Of a stretch of 64,000 bases of DNA, positions 38,501 to 47,657 are shown piece by piece. Under the pieces are notes generated by a model. It saw only the letters and a program-made list of their open reading frames with translations. It had not been told where the DNA came from and ran no database searches. Made by a program: the position numbers and the translations under genes. Position 1 is the stretch's first letter, and every line of letters begins with the position of its first letter. This stretch comes from Schaalia suimastitidis DSM 15538 (lineage in GTDB: Bacteria > Actinomycetota > Actinomycetes > Actinomycetales > Actinomycetaceae), in NCBI RefSeq assembly GCF_000429105.1, contig NZ_AUBF01000011.1:61759-125758 (forward strand), given 5' to 3'.

Positions 38501-41500
38501 ACGAGGTGCATGTGCGTCCAGGCACGCGCGTCTCTGTGGCGGTGCTGACCAATGACGTTGACCCTGATGGGGATCGCCTTACTCTTTCACCTGAGTCATT
38601 GGATGACAAAGGCGCCGGGATGAACCTGAGTGACAACCGTGGACGTATCATCCTTACCGCCCCAGCGAATACGGGCATCTTCCTTGTCACATATGGTGTG
38701 AGTGACGGTGCTGGTGGATATGGTGAAGGATTACTGCGGGTAACCGTGGCCAATGATGCTCCGCGTCTAGCACCTATTGCTCGCGATGACGCCCTTACGG
38801 AAGAACAACTGGCCATCGCCCGCAAAGAAGGCAAAATCACCCTTCAAGTACTGTCCAATGACGACGATCCTGATGGGGATATTTTCGAGGCGAAGGTGAC
38901 CTCTGAGGATTCCACGATGCGTTCCCTGGGTGGGGGAGAAGTGGAAATCACATTAACGCCTCAACCACAAGTCCTCATTTACACGGTGACGGATGCGACG
39001 GGACTGTCGGCCTCTGCTGCGATACGTGTACCCGGTACCGAACTGACACGTCCCTACCTTGATGCCACTACTGTGCCCGTGCGCGTCAAGGCTGGCGAAC
39101 GTATTGACATTCTCATTAACGATCATGTGAAAGCGCGGGATGGGCGTCAAGTCATCCTTACTTCTGAAGGCACAGTTTCAGTTGGTGCTGGCTCGGATGG
39201 TTCGTCCCTCGTCAAAGACCGCCTGACGTTGACCTTTAAGTCGACGCCAGAGTTCTACGGGCGTACCTCCCTTACTTTCGAAGTGACTGACGGCGAGAAC
39301 CTTAACGACTTCACTGGACGTACTGCGCTAATTTCTTTGCCCATTGAAGTCGAGTCAACGGGTAACCAGCCACCACAGTTGCGTCCCACACCGATTAGTG
39401 TCATACGCGGTGGCGAAGCTGTCACAGCCGATTTGTTACAGATGTCCTCCGACCCGGATGCCGACTCTACACTGGCATTCGATATCGTTGGCTCCACACC
39501 CGCAGGTATCAGTGCGTCGATCTCCGGTTCGCATCTGAATGTGCAGGCGGGTGAGGAGGCAGCGTTAGGTGATACCCAACGCGTCATGGTGCGCGTTACG
39601 GATCAAGAAGGCGCATCACACGAGGCAGCTGTGCCTATTGTGGTGAAGGACAATGTAATGTCCCTTATCCAAACGAGTGAAGCACGTGTCAGCGTTGAGC
39701 CTGGGGCCTCGACAAATGTTGATATTCGCCAATACGCAACCAATACTGATCCCAATGCTGGTCAGATGCGTATCGTTGGCACCCCCACTGCCTCTGAAGG
39801 TGGACGCGCCACAGCCTCGGGTACCGTGGTCACCGTCAGTGCAAATCCGAATTACTCAGGGACCTTCACCGTCACTTATACCGTTGTTGATGGCGATGGT
39901 AAGCCAGAACGTCAGGTCACGGGATTAATCACGGTGTCTGTGCGTGCAGCACCAGCTAGCCCACAAGGTGTAAGTGCACAAGCGACATCGTCATCAAGTG
40001 TGGAAGTCCAATGGGCTCCAAGTCGCGCGAATGGTGCACCGATCACGAATTACACGGTGACAGATCATACTCAAGGGGACAGCCAACAGTGTGGTGTGGT
40101 GACGCGTTGTCTTCTCAACAATCGAACCAAGGGCGTCACACATGAGTTTTCGGTGACCGCCACAAATGAGGTGGGGACCTCGGATCCGTCAGAACGCGTA
40201 CGTGTCAGCCTCGATACAGCGCCACCTGCTCCTGCTACGCCGTCGGTGGTAGCTGGTAATGGCACGGTGACTGTCACATGGATGCCGCCCACACACGACG
40301 GTTCAGCTATCCGCAGCTACGAGGTCCTGCTTTCGCCGGGTTCCGCAGTGACTGTGACTGCCTCAGGAACAGGTGAGCAGCGTTACGTTGCCAGCGGTTT
40401 GGCAAACGGTACAGAGTACACAGCCCAGGTGCGTGCAATCAATGCTGAGGGTGCTTCACCGTGGTCACCGCTTTCTCCAGGTGTGCGTCCTTACGGGCCG
40501 CCGGGACAGATCACTTCATTCAATGCGTTGGTGAGTTCGTTAGCTCCTGGAGCCTCTACAGCACAGGTAACACTCACGTGGGCAGCCCCTAATGACAATG
40601 GTCGCCCCATCGAGTACTACACGGTCAGTGGCGCAGGTGTGACGAAGCAAGTAACAGCAGGTCACACCACGTCAACGGTGATTGAAGGGGTGCCAGTATC
40701 CGATACGCCTGTTACGTTCACGGTGACCGCAACAAATGACTCATCTCAGGCTGCTACCTATACGTCGGTACCTGCTCAAACTTCCATCCAGGTCGTAGGT
40801 CGTCCCAACGCACCGACGCTGAGTTCAGTGTCGCCCACAGGAGTGGATAACCAGATCCGAGTGACATGGTCGCCAAGTGCAGCTGGGAACGGGTGGACGC
40901 CAAGCGATTTGCGTTATGAGTGGACGATCGGCGGAAGCTGGTACCCGTTGCAAGGCGACACCATCACTGGTAATGGCCTGGCCAATGGGCAACAAGTCAC
41001 AATTCGCCTACGTGCTGTTGGTATCAAAGCGGGTAATCCTGTGTATTCGACGGAAGTAGCATCTAACGTCGTCACTCCGTATGGGCAACCCGTTGCCCCA
41101 TCGGTCTCGTGTGTTGGAGGGCATCGTTCGGTCACCTGCCACTGGCACAGCGGCAGCGGTAATGGTCTGCCAGCGACGTTCTGGCTTGAAGGGCCGGATT
41201 CGGGCTGGGTTGAAGCCAGCGGTCGACGGACATATTCGGCCTCTCCGGGGCAGGAAGTGCGTATCTGCGTCAAGACCGTCCAAGGAACAACAAATACGCA
41301 TGCGCCCACCTGCGCCAGTGCCAAGGCCTTCGAGGAACACATCACGCCGGTTCGTGTCGAGCGCAATGGAATGGATGTCAAACTGACGATGACACATTTC
41401 CACTGGGCGGGCTACTACATGCTGAGATGCTGGAATGCTGACGAGCCAGAAGACGCGCATTACTGGAATTTCCTTGGCCAGACAGCGCCGATTGCTATCC

Positions 41501-41613
41501 CTAAAGATGGCACTGTCAGCTTCAGATGCCCAGGTAATCCAGAAAACCCAGGGCTACAGCCCGACGAAGATTTCAGCGTAGAGTTCCACCCGTACGGCGG
41601 CTGGTACCGATGA
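35593..41613 (+). CDS. Giant cadherin-like/Ig-like repeat and Fn3 surface protein
   Basis: About 2006 residues. An N-terminal hydrophobic helix (LVTLAMVAAVFVALVVAAL) ends near GVRAAE, so it is exported or membrane-tethered. Residues to about 350 look propeller-like. An acidic linker leads to eleven tandem modules of about 90-110 residues, most with an (A/P)P-start, VLxNDxDPDGD-type turns and DGxGG-type ends, as in Ca-binding cadherin-like modules. Five fibronectin-III-like units follow (starting near APASPQGVS) and a Cys-containing C-terminal domain. No sorting signal is seen. GTG 35593 has GGGGG upstream; the frame is open to 35548. The 256 bases upstream, shared divergently with the sugar transferase, are AT-rich. 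It heads a kinase/FHA cluster like the bifidobacterial PFNA operon. Confidence 0.88.
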   Translation: MARDFGKKLVTLAMVAAVFVALVVAALNPGVRAAEVKLNDGGVWVTNARLQLVAHLNYASHTFDSALRMPTKEIDVFQDGEHVYVSDMTSSVLSGVDVARTALGLSVTNPGLVSIVGGGVAAFADVTTGNVWRQHAGELTAVDTSESPAISDMPDMELAVGGDGTLHVASAQRGSIVSLPATADSDDAKTRALNGVSGNADLQLAAIGDKVVVLDRTTRTLFLPSGEMVIDGEGLQLQENGAASDVVVVASNEGLIEVPLSGGTPRIKAVSLVGGAAVRPARLGQCSYGAWTGTGAFLRACEQEADNIDMRVDSLTQARQTQFRVNRSTIVLNDIESGTLWLPDEKMLLVDNWDQVDSTMESDTESEEESADKTNEVAQPERSEENTPPVAVDDTFGVRAGRSNVLPVLQNDTDIDGDYMTVTKVGQTSLGELSVTREGGALHIVVPSTATGSSVFEYEISDGRGGSATAKVTLTVHDSSINSAPVQVTAQALSLGEGRSASVNTLANWYDPDGDPFYLAGVRAPEGLSVRYRETGTVDVTANGHPAGENTIGLSVSDGRDVGEGRIDVTVKGDTNAAPVTNTDHLVVKVGQTATISPMDNDTDPNGDPLRLVQVDPVDEGLSVSMDGALGTIDVTGHQVGSYYLSYAITDGPATTRGFIRVDVFESDSATPPTAEDDIGVLPAVGQVLVNLLANDYDPAGGILTVQQIDLPANSPLRVALLDRQVARIIAPQGLSIPETFSYVVTNGSQQARASVTVIPGPPINTSAPPELTDDTLVVRAGDVASVSVLANDRSPAGLSMTVSNELQHTISPDVASVFISDNVIRVRGGANAGSGSIIYTVTDSAGNVASAKVDVTVLPLDEQNNTPPRPRNLVARTAAGQSVPIVVPLEGIDREGDSVTLLGIATSPKLGTVETQGNRFTYTAGPTASGTDTFTYVVEDHLGKQATGTVRVGISPPTDINQNPVALPDEVHVRPGTRVSVAVLTNDVDPDGDRLTLSPESLDDKGAGMNLSDNRGRIILTAPANTGIFLVTYGVSDGAGGYGEGLLRVTVANDAPRLAPIARDDALTEEQLAIARKEGKITLQVLSNDDDPDGDIFEAKVTSEDSTMRSLGGGEVEITLTPQPQVLIYTVTDATGLSASAAIRVPGTELTRPYLDATTVPVRVKAGERIDILINDHVKARDGRQVILTSEGTVSVGAGSDGSSLVKDRLTLTFKSTPEFYGRTSLTFEVTDGENLNDFTGRTALISLPIEVESTGNQPPQLRPTPISVIRGGEAVTADLLQMSSDPDADSTLAFDIVGSTPAGISASISGSHLNVQAGEEAALGDTQRVMVRVTDQEGASHEAAVPIVVKDNVMSLIQTSEARVSVEPGASTNVDIRQYATNTDPNAGQMRIVGTPTASEGGRATASGTVVTVSANPNYSGTFTVTYTVVDGDGKPERQVTGLITVSVRAAPASPQGVSAQATSSSSVEVQWAPSRANGAPITNYTVTDHTQGDSQQCGVVTRCLLNNRTKGVTHEFSVTATNEVGTSDPSERVRVSLDTAPPAPATPSVVAGNGTVTVTWMPPTHDGSAIRSYEVLLSPGSAVTVTASGTGEQRYVASGLANGTEYTAQVRAINAEGASPWSPLSPGVRPYGPPGQITSFNALVSSLAPGASTAQVTLTWAAPNDNGRPIEYYTVSGAGVTKQVTAGHTTSTVIEGVPVSDTPVTFTVTATNDSSQAATYTSVPAQTSIQVVGRPNAPTLSSVSPTGVDNQIRVTWSPSAAGNGWTPSDLRYEWTIGGSWYPLQGDTITGNGLANGQQVTIRLRAVGIKAGNPVYSTEVASNVVTPYGQPVAPSVSCVGGHRSVTCHWHSGSGNGLPATFWLEGPDSGWVEASGRRTYSASPGQEVRICVKTVQGTTNTHAPTCASAKAFEEHITPVRVERNGMDVKLTMTHFHWAGYYMLRCWNADEPEDAHYWNFLGQTAPIAIPKDGTVSFRCPGNPENPGLQPDEDFSVEFHPYGGWYR

Positions 41614-41641
41614 CCTTTTGTCCCCATATTCAGGAGAATCA

Positions 41642-42607
41642 ATGACCGTCACTGCCCAGGATGCCCAATGGTTTGCTGGCACCTTTACTCGTGTGGTTGA
41701 TAACGTCGCTACCGCAGTACTAGGCAAAGAAAATGTGATCCGCTTGGCGCTTACTTGCATGTTCGCCGAGGGACATTTGTTGCTCGAAGACGCACCTGGT
41801 ACTGGTAAGACAGCGCTCGCGCGGGCCATCGCCGCATCCGTTGCAGGCACACATTCGCGTATCCAATTCACCCCCGACCTGTTGCCCAGCGATATTACGG
41901 GCGTCACCATCTACGACCAAGAGCAAAAAAAATGGGATTTCCATCGCGGCCCCATTTTTGCTTCGATCGTGTTGGCGGATGAGATTAACCGTGCCTCCCC
42001 AAAGACGCAATCAGCGCTTTTAGAGGTGATGGAAGAGTCGCGTGTCACTGTCGATGGTGTGCGTCACGAGACAGGTCGTCCATTTATGGTGATTGCGACA
42101 CAAAACCCTGTGGAGCAGGCAGGCACCTATAAGCTACCTGAAGCCCAACTTGACCGTTTCCTTATGAAAACGCAGCTGGGATATCCTGATCACGCCTCGG
42201 GTATGAGTATTATCCTCGGCGCCAAAGACCCTGACCGTTCGAAGAATCTTGAATCAGTAATCGACAGCGACACGGTCATAAAAATGTTGGAAATGGCTGC
42301 TGATAACTACCTTGATCCCATTGTTGCCGACTATGTGCAGTCGCTATGCGAAGCCACCCGGGCCGACTCGACGGTACGTATTGGCGTGTCGACGCGCGGC
42401 GCGATCGGCATGGTGCGCTCAGCGCGCGTATGGGCGCTCGCCCAGGGACGCCAATACGTGACCCCTCATGATATTTCCGTGCTCGCAGAGCGCGTGTGGG
42501 CACACCGCATCGTCCTTGACCCGGATGCGGAGTTTGTTGGCGCCACACGCCAAGCTGTGATCCAAGCTGCCCTCAGCCTCGTGCCTGCCCCGTCAGCGAG
42601 GAACTGA
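41642..42607 (+). CDS. MoxR family AAA+ ATPase
   Basis: 321-residue AAA+ ATPase of the MoxR type. Walker A is APGTGKTALARAIA, Walker B is VLADEINRASPKTQSALLEVMEE, and sensor 1 lies in VIATQNPVEQAGTYKLPEAQLDRF. The C-terminal lid is present. AGGAGAATCA precedes ATG 41642, which is preferred over the frame extension to 41618. MoxR ATPases act as chaperones that activate partner proteins, often the product of the adjacent DUF58 gene, which begins four bases after this stop. Confidence 0.95.
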   Translation: MTVTAQDAQWFAGTFTRVVDNVATAVLGKENVIRLALTCMFAEGHLLLEDAPGTGKTALARAIAASVAGTHSRIQFTPDLLPSDITGVTIYDQEQKKWDFHRGPIFASIVLADEINRASPKTQSALLEVMEESRVTVDGVRHETGRPFMVIATQNPVEQAGTYKLPEAQLDRFLMKTQLGYPDHASGMSIILGAKDPDRSKNLESVIDSDTVIKMLEMAADNYLDPIVADYVQSLCEATRADSTVRIGVSTRGAIGMVRSARVWALAQGRQYVTPHDISVLAERVWAHRIVLDPDAEFVGATRQAVIQAALSLVPAPSARN

Positions 42608-42611
42608 AACA

Positions 42612-43904
42612 TTGAAGCAACGACGAGCCACATTGTCGAGGCGGCGGGCAGCTGCGCGCCGCACCTCCCTCCATGCCGTTACCCAGTACTTGGGTAACGT
42701 CGGTGGCATCGTTGTTGCCTACGCGTCGAAGATACGGCCCTTGACCTACATCGTGACAGCACTGGGTGCTGTCACACCTTTAGGGTGGGGCGCATTAATT
42801 GTGGGGAGCCTCGGCGTAATACTGGGGGCGACAATGGCCTGGAAAGAATTATTCATTCCAGGGGTTGCTGTGCTCACCATCGTTGTCACGGCCTTTATCT
42901 CGTCGCTACGGCGCTTGCGATGTCACGTCGAAATTGACGTGCCCCTCAAACGCGTGGCAGTGGGTGAAGATATCGCCGGCACGGTGATAGTCGATTCAGA
43001 CCCCGATAAGGCGCTGCGCTCAATCCAGCTGCGTTTAGCGGCTGGCCCCCATATTTTGACGCTGTGGACTCCTCGCTTGAAGGCCGGGCAACGTCACAGT
43101 GAACCCTTTATCATCAGCACATCCAAGCGTGGTGTCCTCAATGTTGGTCCTGTAGAAGCCGTCCACGCTGATGCACTCGGCATGGCTCGTCGTGTGAAAA
43201 GTCGTTCGAGTGAAGTGGAAGTGTTCGTCCATCCTAAAACTATTCGCATGACCGGCGCGGCCGTGGGATATTTACGTGATATTGAAGGTATTAGCACCCA
43301 GGACTTGTCCTCTTCGGATGTGTCATTTCGTGCGTTGAGGGATTATGCACCAGGGGATGACCGCAGGATGATCCACTGGCGCACCTCAGCGCGTATTGGA
43401 CGACTCATGATCCGCCAGTTCGAAGAAACGAGGCGCGCCCACCTTCTTATCGTATTCGACCTTGACGTGATGTCATGGCGCGATGATGACGAGTTCGAAG
43501 ACGCTGTATCAGCGGTGGCCTCGTTGGCGCGCGGTGCCCTTGACGAATCTGTGATGGTGGCTGTGGTCACCCAAGAAGGGATGCTCAATACTGCAACGGC
43601 TCTTCGCGCCTTGGATTCTCTCACTGAAGTGATGCTGCTGGAAGCATATGAAGACCTTGCCCAGACCGCGCATTTCGCAGCTGCTCAGGTATCGCAAGCG
43701 TCCGTTTCTGTTGTGGTGACTGGTAGCGGGGTGTCCGTGACCAAGTTGCACGAAGCCTTACGTGTATTGCCGCATTCGACGCGCAATATCGGGATCCGTC
43801 TCAGTCGTGGCTCCACAACAAAAACTCATACCTTCGGCGAGCTTCGCATTGTCGAGATTCCGCATATTGATGAACTTCCACTAGCCATGAATCGAGTGCT
43901 GTAA
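42612..43904 (+). CDS. DUF58 domain protein
   Basis: 430-residue protein typical of MoxR operons. Two hydrophobic helices (about 48-67 and 73-96) follow a very basic N-terminus. The DUF58 core reads LRDYAPGDDRRMIHWRTSARIGRLMIRQFEE, followed by a von Willebrand A-like domain with LLIVFDLD and a degenerate MIDAS. It starts at TTG with AGGAA upstream and ends overlapping the next ATG by one base (TAATG). It probably works with the MoxR ATPase at the membrane; its exact role is not established. Confidence 0.92.
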   Translation: MKQRRATLSRRRAAARRTSLHAVTQYLGNVGGIVVAYASKIRPLTYIVTALGAVTPLGWGALIVGSLGVILGATMAWKELFIPGVAVLTIVVTAFISSLRRLRCHVEIDVPLKRVAVGEDIAGTVIVDSDPDKALRSIQLRLAAGPHILTLWTPRLKAGQRHSEPFIISTSKRGVLNVGPVEAVHADALGMARRVKSRSSEVEVFVHPKTIRMTGAAVGYLRDIEGISTQDLSSSDVSFRALRDYAPGDDRRMIHWRTSARIGRLMIRQFEETRRAHLLIVFDLDVMSWRDDDEFEDAVSAVASLARGALDESVMVAVVTQEGMLNTATALRALDSLTEVMLLEAYEDLAQTAHFAAAQVSQASVSVVVTGSGVSVTKLHEALRVLPHSTRNIGIRLSRGSTTKTHTFGELRIVEIPHIDELPLAMNRVL

Positions 43905-46348
43905 TGCTAGGCGATACCATGACGGCTGCATCGCATAATCGGCGCCACGCGTCACAGCATGTTCACACTCTGAACAGGGTCATTGATCTGGTTTTGATTG
44001 TTGCGCTCCTTGCCGTACTTGCCTTAGCCCATGGGGGCGTCTTTTCTGGCACGGTTGGGTATCGAGCGGTCTATGGTGGCTTGGCGGTTGGTGGTGTGTC
44101 GGCCCTAATATGTGCGCGACTTCGCTGTCATGCGATCACTACAGTTGTCGCAGGTATAGGTGCTCTCCTTGCCGGCGGAGGTATCAGCGCACTGCCTGAA
44201 ACAACCCTGTGGGGTTTTGTTCCTACCCTCGACACTATTCGTTACACGCTGCGAGGCGTAGTCACCAGTTGGAAAGATTTGCTTACCGTGGTGACACCTG
44301 TACCCGATTTGCCCATACCTGTGGTGTTGCCATATGTCGTTGGGGTGTTGTCAGCTTTCATTGCAGTCACGCTGGTTGCGCGAACATGTTTCCAAATGTG
44401 GGCACTCTTACCGGCCGCATTTTTGCTGTTAACTGGTATTTTGTGGGGGAGCCAGAACGCGCCTTTTGCCCTGATAGTGGCAACCCTAGGTGGTGTGTTG
44501 TTCCTGCTTTGTGCGGTTCGTTTTCATCACAGTGGCAATAGTGCTGAGGCTGAAGCAACGATACATTTGGCGTGCACACATGCTCCCCGCTTTGCGCAGC
44601 TTGTGAGCGCGGTGACACTTATCGCTGTGGGTGCCGCGGCCAGTGCCGTAGCGCTGCCAATGGTTGACTTTGAGTCGCGTGAACGCACCGTTTTGCGCAG
44701 CTACGTAGAGCCGCCGCTTGACCTCCGCGAATACGCCTCGCCGGTGGCAATGTTTCGACTATGGAATACGCGAGAGGCAGATACGGAACTGTTTCATTTG
44801 TCGAAGGCACCGCGTTCAGGCAAGATACGCCTTGCCACCTTGGATTCCTACGATGGAACGGTCTTTCAGATTGGTGCTGACAATAGCAGCGGAACTTTCC
44901 TGAAAGTCGGCAGCGTTTTCAGCGACAACCCCTTCCCGGATGCTGATACGACTGAATTGGATGTCACTATTGACGGCTACGTAGGTAACTGGGTGCCCGG
45001 CGCCGGACAGACGCTGTCGTTGCAATACCAAAGTGAACGTGCATCGCTGTTGAAATCGTCCACCTACTACTCCGATGGCCTGCAGTCAATCCTTTCAACG
45101 ACGCCACTGAAAAAGGGCGATACATACCGTTTACAGGTCGTTGAACAACCCACGTGGAATGAGTTCCAGCTTCAGGATCGCCCGATCGCACAGGTCCCAA
45201 TCCCGGCTGATACCAACGTGCCTGACTCCACGATGAAGGCCGCTTTGTCGTTGACAGCGGGAGCTACCCTGGGTTTTGAACAGGCGCGCCTATTGCAACT
45301 TAAACTCAGTGCAGAAGGTTTCTACTCTGACGGTTCCGATGGCCAGGCCCCAGGACATCGAACTGATCGTCTTGAAGCCTTCCTGTCGGGTGACTACATG
45401 GTTGGCGATGATGACCAATTCGCGCCCGCGATGGTACTCATGTTGCGTTCGCTGGGAATCCCGTCACGTCTGGTCATGGGCTTTGTGGCTGAGCCATCTG
45501 TTGATGGCAGCGTTACGATTCGCGGTCGCGATGTGCGCATGTGGGTGGAAGTTCCATTTGAAGGACTCGGCTGGGTACCCTTTGAGCCGACACCTCCTAA
45601 AGACCAGACCATGCGTACTGAAGTGCCGAAACCGAAGCCGCAGCCTCGGCCTCAGGTACTGCAACCGCCAGACCCTCCTGAAGAGCCTGCAGAAATTGCT
45701 CCAGAAGAACTCCTTGAACCGGACAAGGATAAGGAGCGTGAGCAGGATTACCTGTCCTGGTTGTATTTCGCAGCCCGTGTCGGTGGTGGCATATTAGCCT
45801 TGTTGTCACCTCTGCTGCTACTTATTGCCTTTAAAGCGATGCGTTCACGTCGTCGACGTTTGTCTACACTGCCGGAAGTCCGGTCGGTAGCAGCATGGGA
45901 TGAACTCCTTGATCGCGCAAATGATCTTGGGGTCAAGGTCCCTAAAGATGTGCCACGTATTGTGCAGGCCCAACACATTGATGCGCAGGTGTGGCGAACC
46001 CAGGATGAGCCCGTCTCGGATTTTAGAGGCGTTGACTCAAGCCGCAGTGAGGTCACGGCACTCGCCGATTCGCTTGATAACGTGGTTTTTGGTCCTGACG
46101 AGGCCCATACGACGGCTGCCGATATGATTTGGGATCGCTGCGATCGGATTGTGGCCTCAATGAGGCAGGCGCTGGGGTGGCGTCGGCGTGTTCGGGCTGT
46201 CCTTGCTGTAGGGAGTCTACGGTCGCAGTGGCTGACGAAAAAACCTCAATCAAAATCACCGTCCGCCTTATCTGAGACGCAGATATGCGATACCGTCAGT
46301 ACAGACGACTCCACCAATGAATTGAGGAAGGAGGCAGCCGTTGAGTGA
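43904..46348 (+). CDS. Membrane transglutaminase-fold protein, catalytic residues apparently lost
   Basis: 814-residue membrane protein with seven predicted helices before residue 250, an extracytoplasmic transglutaminase-like domain (about 400-560), a proline-rich linker and one further helix (about 628-650) before a cytoplasmic tail. The conserved core is LSGDYMVGDDDQFAPAMV, then LRSLGIPSRLVMGF, and VRMWVEVPFEGLGWVPFEPTP. In active relatives the first segment reads GxCxxFA and the second DAHAWVE; here the Cys position holds Asp and the His position holds Arg. Unless another residue substitutes, it is a pseudoenzyme. The ATG overlaps the DUF58 stop; ATG 43919 is an alternative. Its own stop overlaps the RDD-FHA start. 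Confidence 0.87.
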   Translation: MLGDTMTAASHNRRHASQHVHTLNRVIDLVLIVALLAVLALAHGGVFSGTVGYRAVYGGLAVGGVSALICARLRCHAITTVVAGIGALLAGGGISALPETTLWGFVPTLDTIRYTLRGVVTSWKDLLTVVTPVPDLPIPVVLPYVVGVLSAFIAVTLVARTCFQMWALLPAAFLLLTGILWGSQNAPFALIVATLGGVLFLLCAVRFHHSGNSAEAEATIHLACTHAPRFAQLVSAVTLIAVGAAASAVALPMVDFESRERTVLRSYVEPPLDLREYASPVAMFRLWNTREADTELFHLSKAPRSGKIRLATLDSYDGTVFQIGADNSSGTFLKVGSVFSDNPFPDADTTELDVTIDGYVGNWVPGAGQTLSLQYQSERASLLKSSTYYSDGLQSILSTTPLKKGDTYRLQVVEQPTWNEFQLQDRPIAQVPIPADTNVPDSTMKAALSLTAGATLGFEQARLLQLKLSAEGFYSDGSDGQAPGHRTDRLEAFLSGDYMVGDDDQFAPAMVLMLRSLGIPSRLVMGFVAEPSVDGSVTIRGRDVRMWVEVPFEGLGWVPFEPTPPKDQTMRTEVPKPKPQPRPQVLQPPDPPEEPAEIAPEELLEPDKDKEREQDYLSWLYFAARVGGGILALLSPLLLLIAFKAMRSRRRRLSTLPEVRSVAAWDELLDRANDLGVKVPKDVPRIVQAQHIDAQVWRTQDEPVSDFRGVDSSRSEVTALADSLDNVVFGPDEAHTTAADMIWDRCDRIVASMRQALGWRRRVRAVLAVGSLRSQWLTKKPQSKSPSALSETQICDTVSTDDSTNELRKEAAVE

Positions 46349-47582
46349 TGCAATAGACAAGGCAAAGACGTCATTGCCGCGCCATCTGGGTGCCTATCGA
46401 CTCGCGGGTGATCATATGCGTGCACGTGCGCACTTTGTTGACCTGCTGATCGTGCTCCTACCAGCTGTTCTCCTTGTGGCAGGCATTCTCCTCAGGTGGG
46501 GTGGTGATGGTGCCACCAGTGCCTTGGGCACCTTTGCCATCTATGTTGGCGGCGTTATTTTCGCAGTACTGGCTGTCGCCTCCACCCTTTTTCTGGCTGC
46601 TGGCGGGCAAACGATCGGTATGCGCGTCGCTGGGGTACGTTGGGTGAAATACTCCACGGGGCAGCACAGTGCTGCAGGCTGCCTGGCCAAATTGTTTATC
46701 GAGGTGGTCCTTGCTGTTCCCACACTTGGTATCATCCCGATCCTCATTTCCTTTCTGTCACATCGCGAGTTGAACCGCACGTGGTTTGACCAGCTATGTG
46801 ACACCATCGCAGTGCAGGCTGACCGTCCCGGTGCCTCTCGTGCCCGACACCGCTACTCGCCACTGACACATGCTGTTTCAGCAGAAAAGACACCTGCTGC
46901 ACCTTCATCGGTGGACTCCTCGGCACTTGACAGCGCCCAACTGGAGCAAAGGACTGACGGCGACCACAGCGGGATCGCACATGCTGACAGTGAAACGTCG
47001 TATAAGCGCTACCACCTGGGCAGTAGTCGGCCCCACCCGTCGTCGGCTGAACACGTCATTGCTGACATACCTGCCCTTGACAATGAAGTGCTAGGAGAAT
47101 CCCAATGGGATCGCACGGTTGCACACTCAGCAATTAACCTCGCCTCTGTGGGCCGATCTGCGCGCGACTCACAATCAGTGAGGGAACTGAGCCCACCACT
47201 ATCCGATGTCAATACACTTAGTGACCTTGAACGATCAATCGGAATGCGTCCTGCAGGTTCGGTGCGCCTTGTTTTTGATGACGGCACACGTTACGACCTG
47301 GTAGGACGCCTCCTGGTTGGCCGTGACCCCGTTCGTGTTGCGCCCTACCTGGACGCTGCCATGCTTGCGGTGTCAGATTCTGAGCGTTCAGTGTCGAAGA
47401 CGCATTTTGTTCTTTCGGTAGAGAACGGGCAGGTGATCGTCACTGACTTACATTCCACGAATGGTACGCGCCTGAGTTCGCCCTCAGGTACTACCCGTTC
47501 CCTTCCCCCCGAAACGCCCACGGCAGTGACACCGGGGACGCTCGTGCTCTTTGGACGACGGAGGGTAATTATCAGCGGGTAA
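46341..47582 (+). CDS. RDD membrane domain and FHA domain protein
   Basis: 413-residue fusion. Residues about 30-155 form an RDD domain with three helices (HFVDLLIVLLPAVLLVAGI at the start, GQTIGMRVAGVRW in the middle). A low-complexity linker runs to about 300. A C-terminal FHA domain (about 310-410) follows, with all phosphothreonine-recognition motifs: GRDPVRV, SVSKTHF and DLHSTNGT. Start TTG has GAAGGAGG six bases upstream and overlaps the previous stop. A phosphopeptide-binding membrane protein next to a Ser/Thr kinase gene suggests that it docks a phosphorylated partner, possibly the kinase itself. Confidence 0.92.
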   Translation: MSDAIDKAKTSLPRHLGAYRLAGDHMRARAHFVDLLIVLLPAVLLVAGILLRWGGDGATSALGTFAIYVGGVIFAVLAVASTLFLAAGGQTIGMRVAGVRWVKYSTGQHSAAGCLAKLFIEVVLAVPTLGIIPILISFLSHRELNRTWFDQLCDTIAVQADRPGASRARHRYSPLTHAVSAEKTPAAPSSVDSSALDSAQLEQRTDGDHSGIAHADSETSYKRYHLGSSRPHPSSAEHVIADIPALDNEVLGESQWDRTVAHSAINLASVGRSARDSQSVRELSPPLSDVNTLSDLERSIGMRPAGSVRLVFDDGTRYDLVGRLLVGRDPVRVAPYLDAAMLAVSDSERSVSKTHFVLSVENGQVIVTDLHSTNGTRLSSPSGTTRSLPPETPTAVTPGTLVLFGRRRVIISG

Positions 47583-47657
47583 CAGCAGTTTGACCTTCAC
47601 CGACCATTTATCGCACAAAGCCACCGTATTGGGATGGCATGACGGAAGAAGTACATA

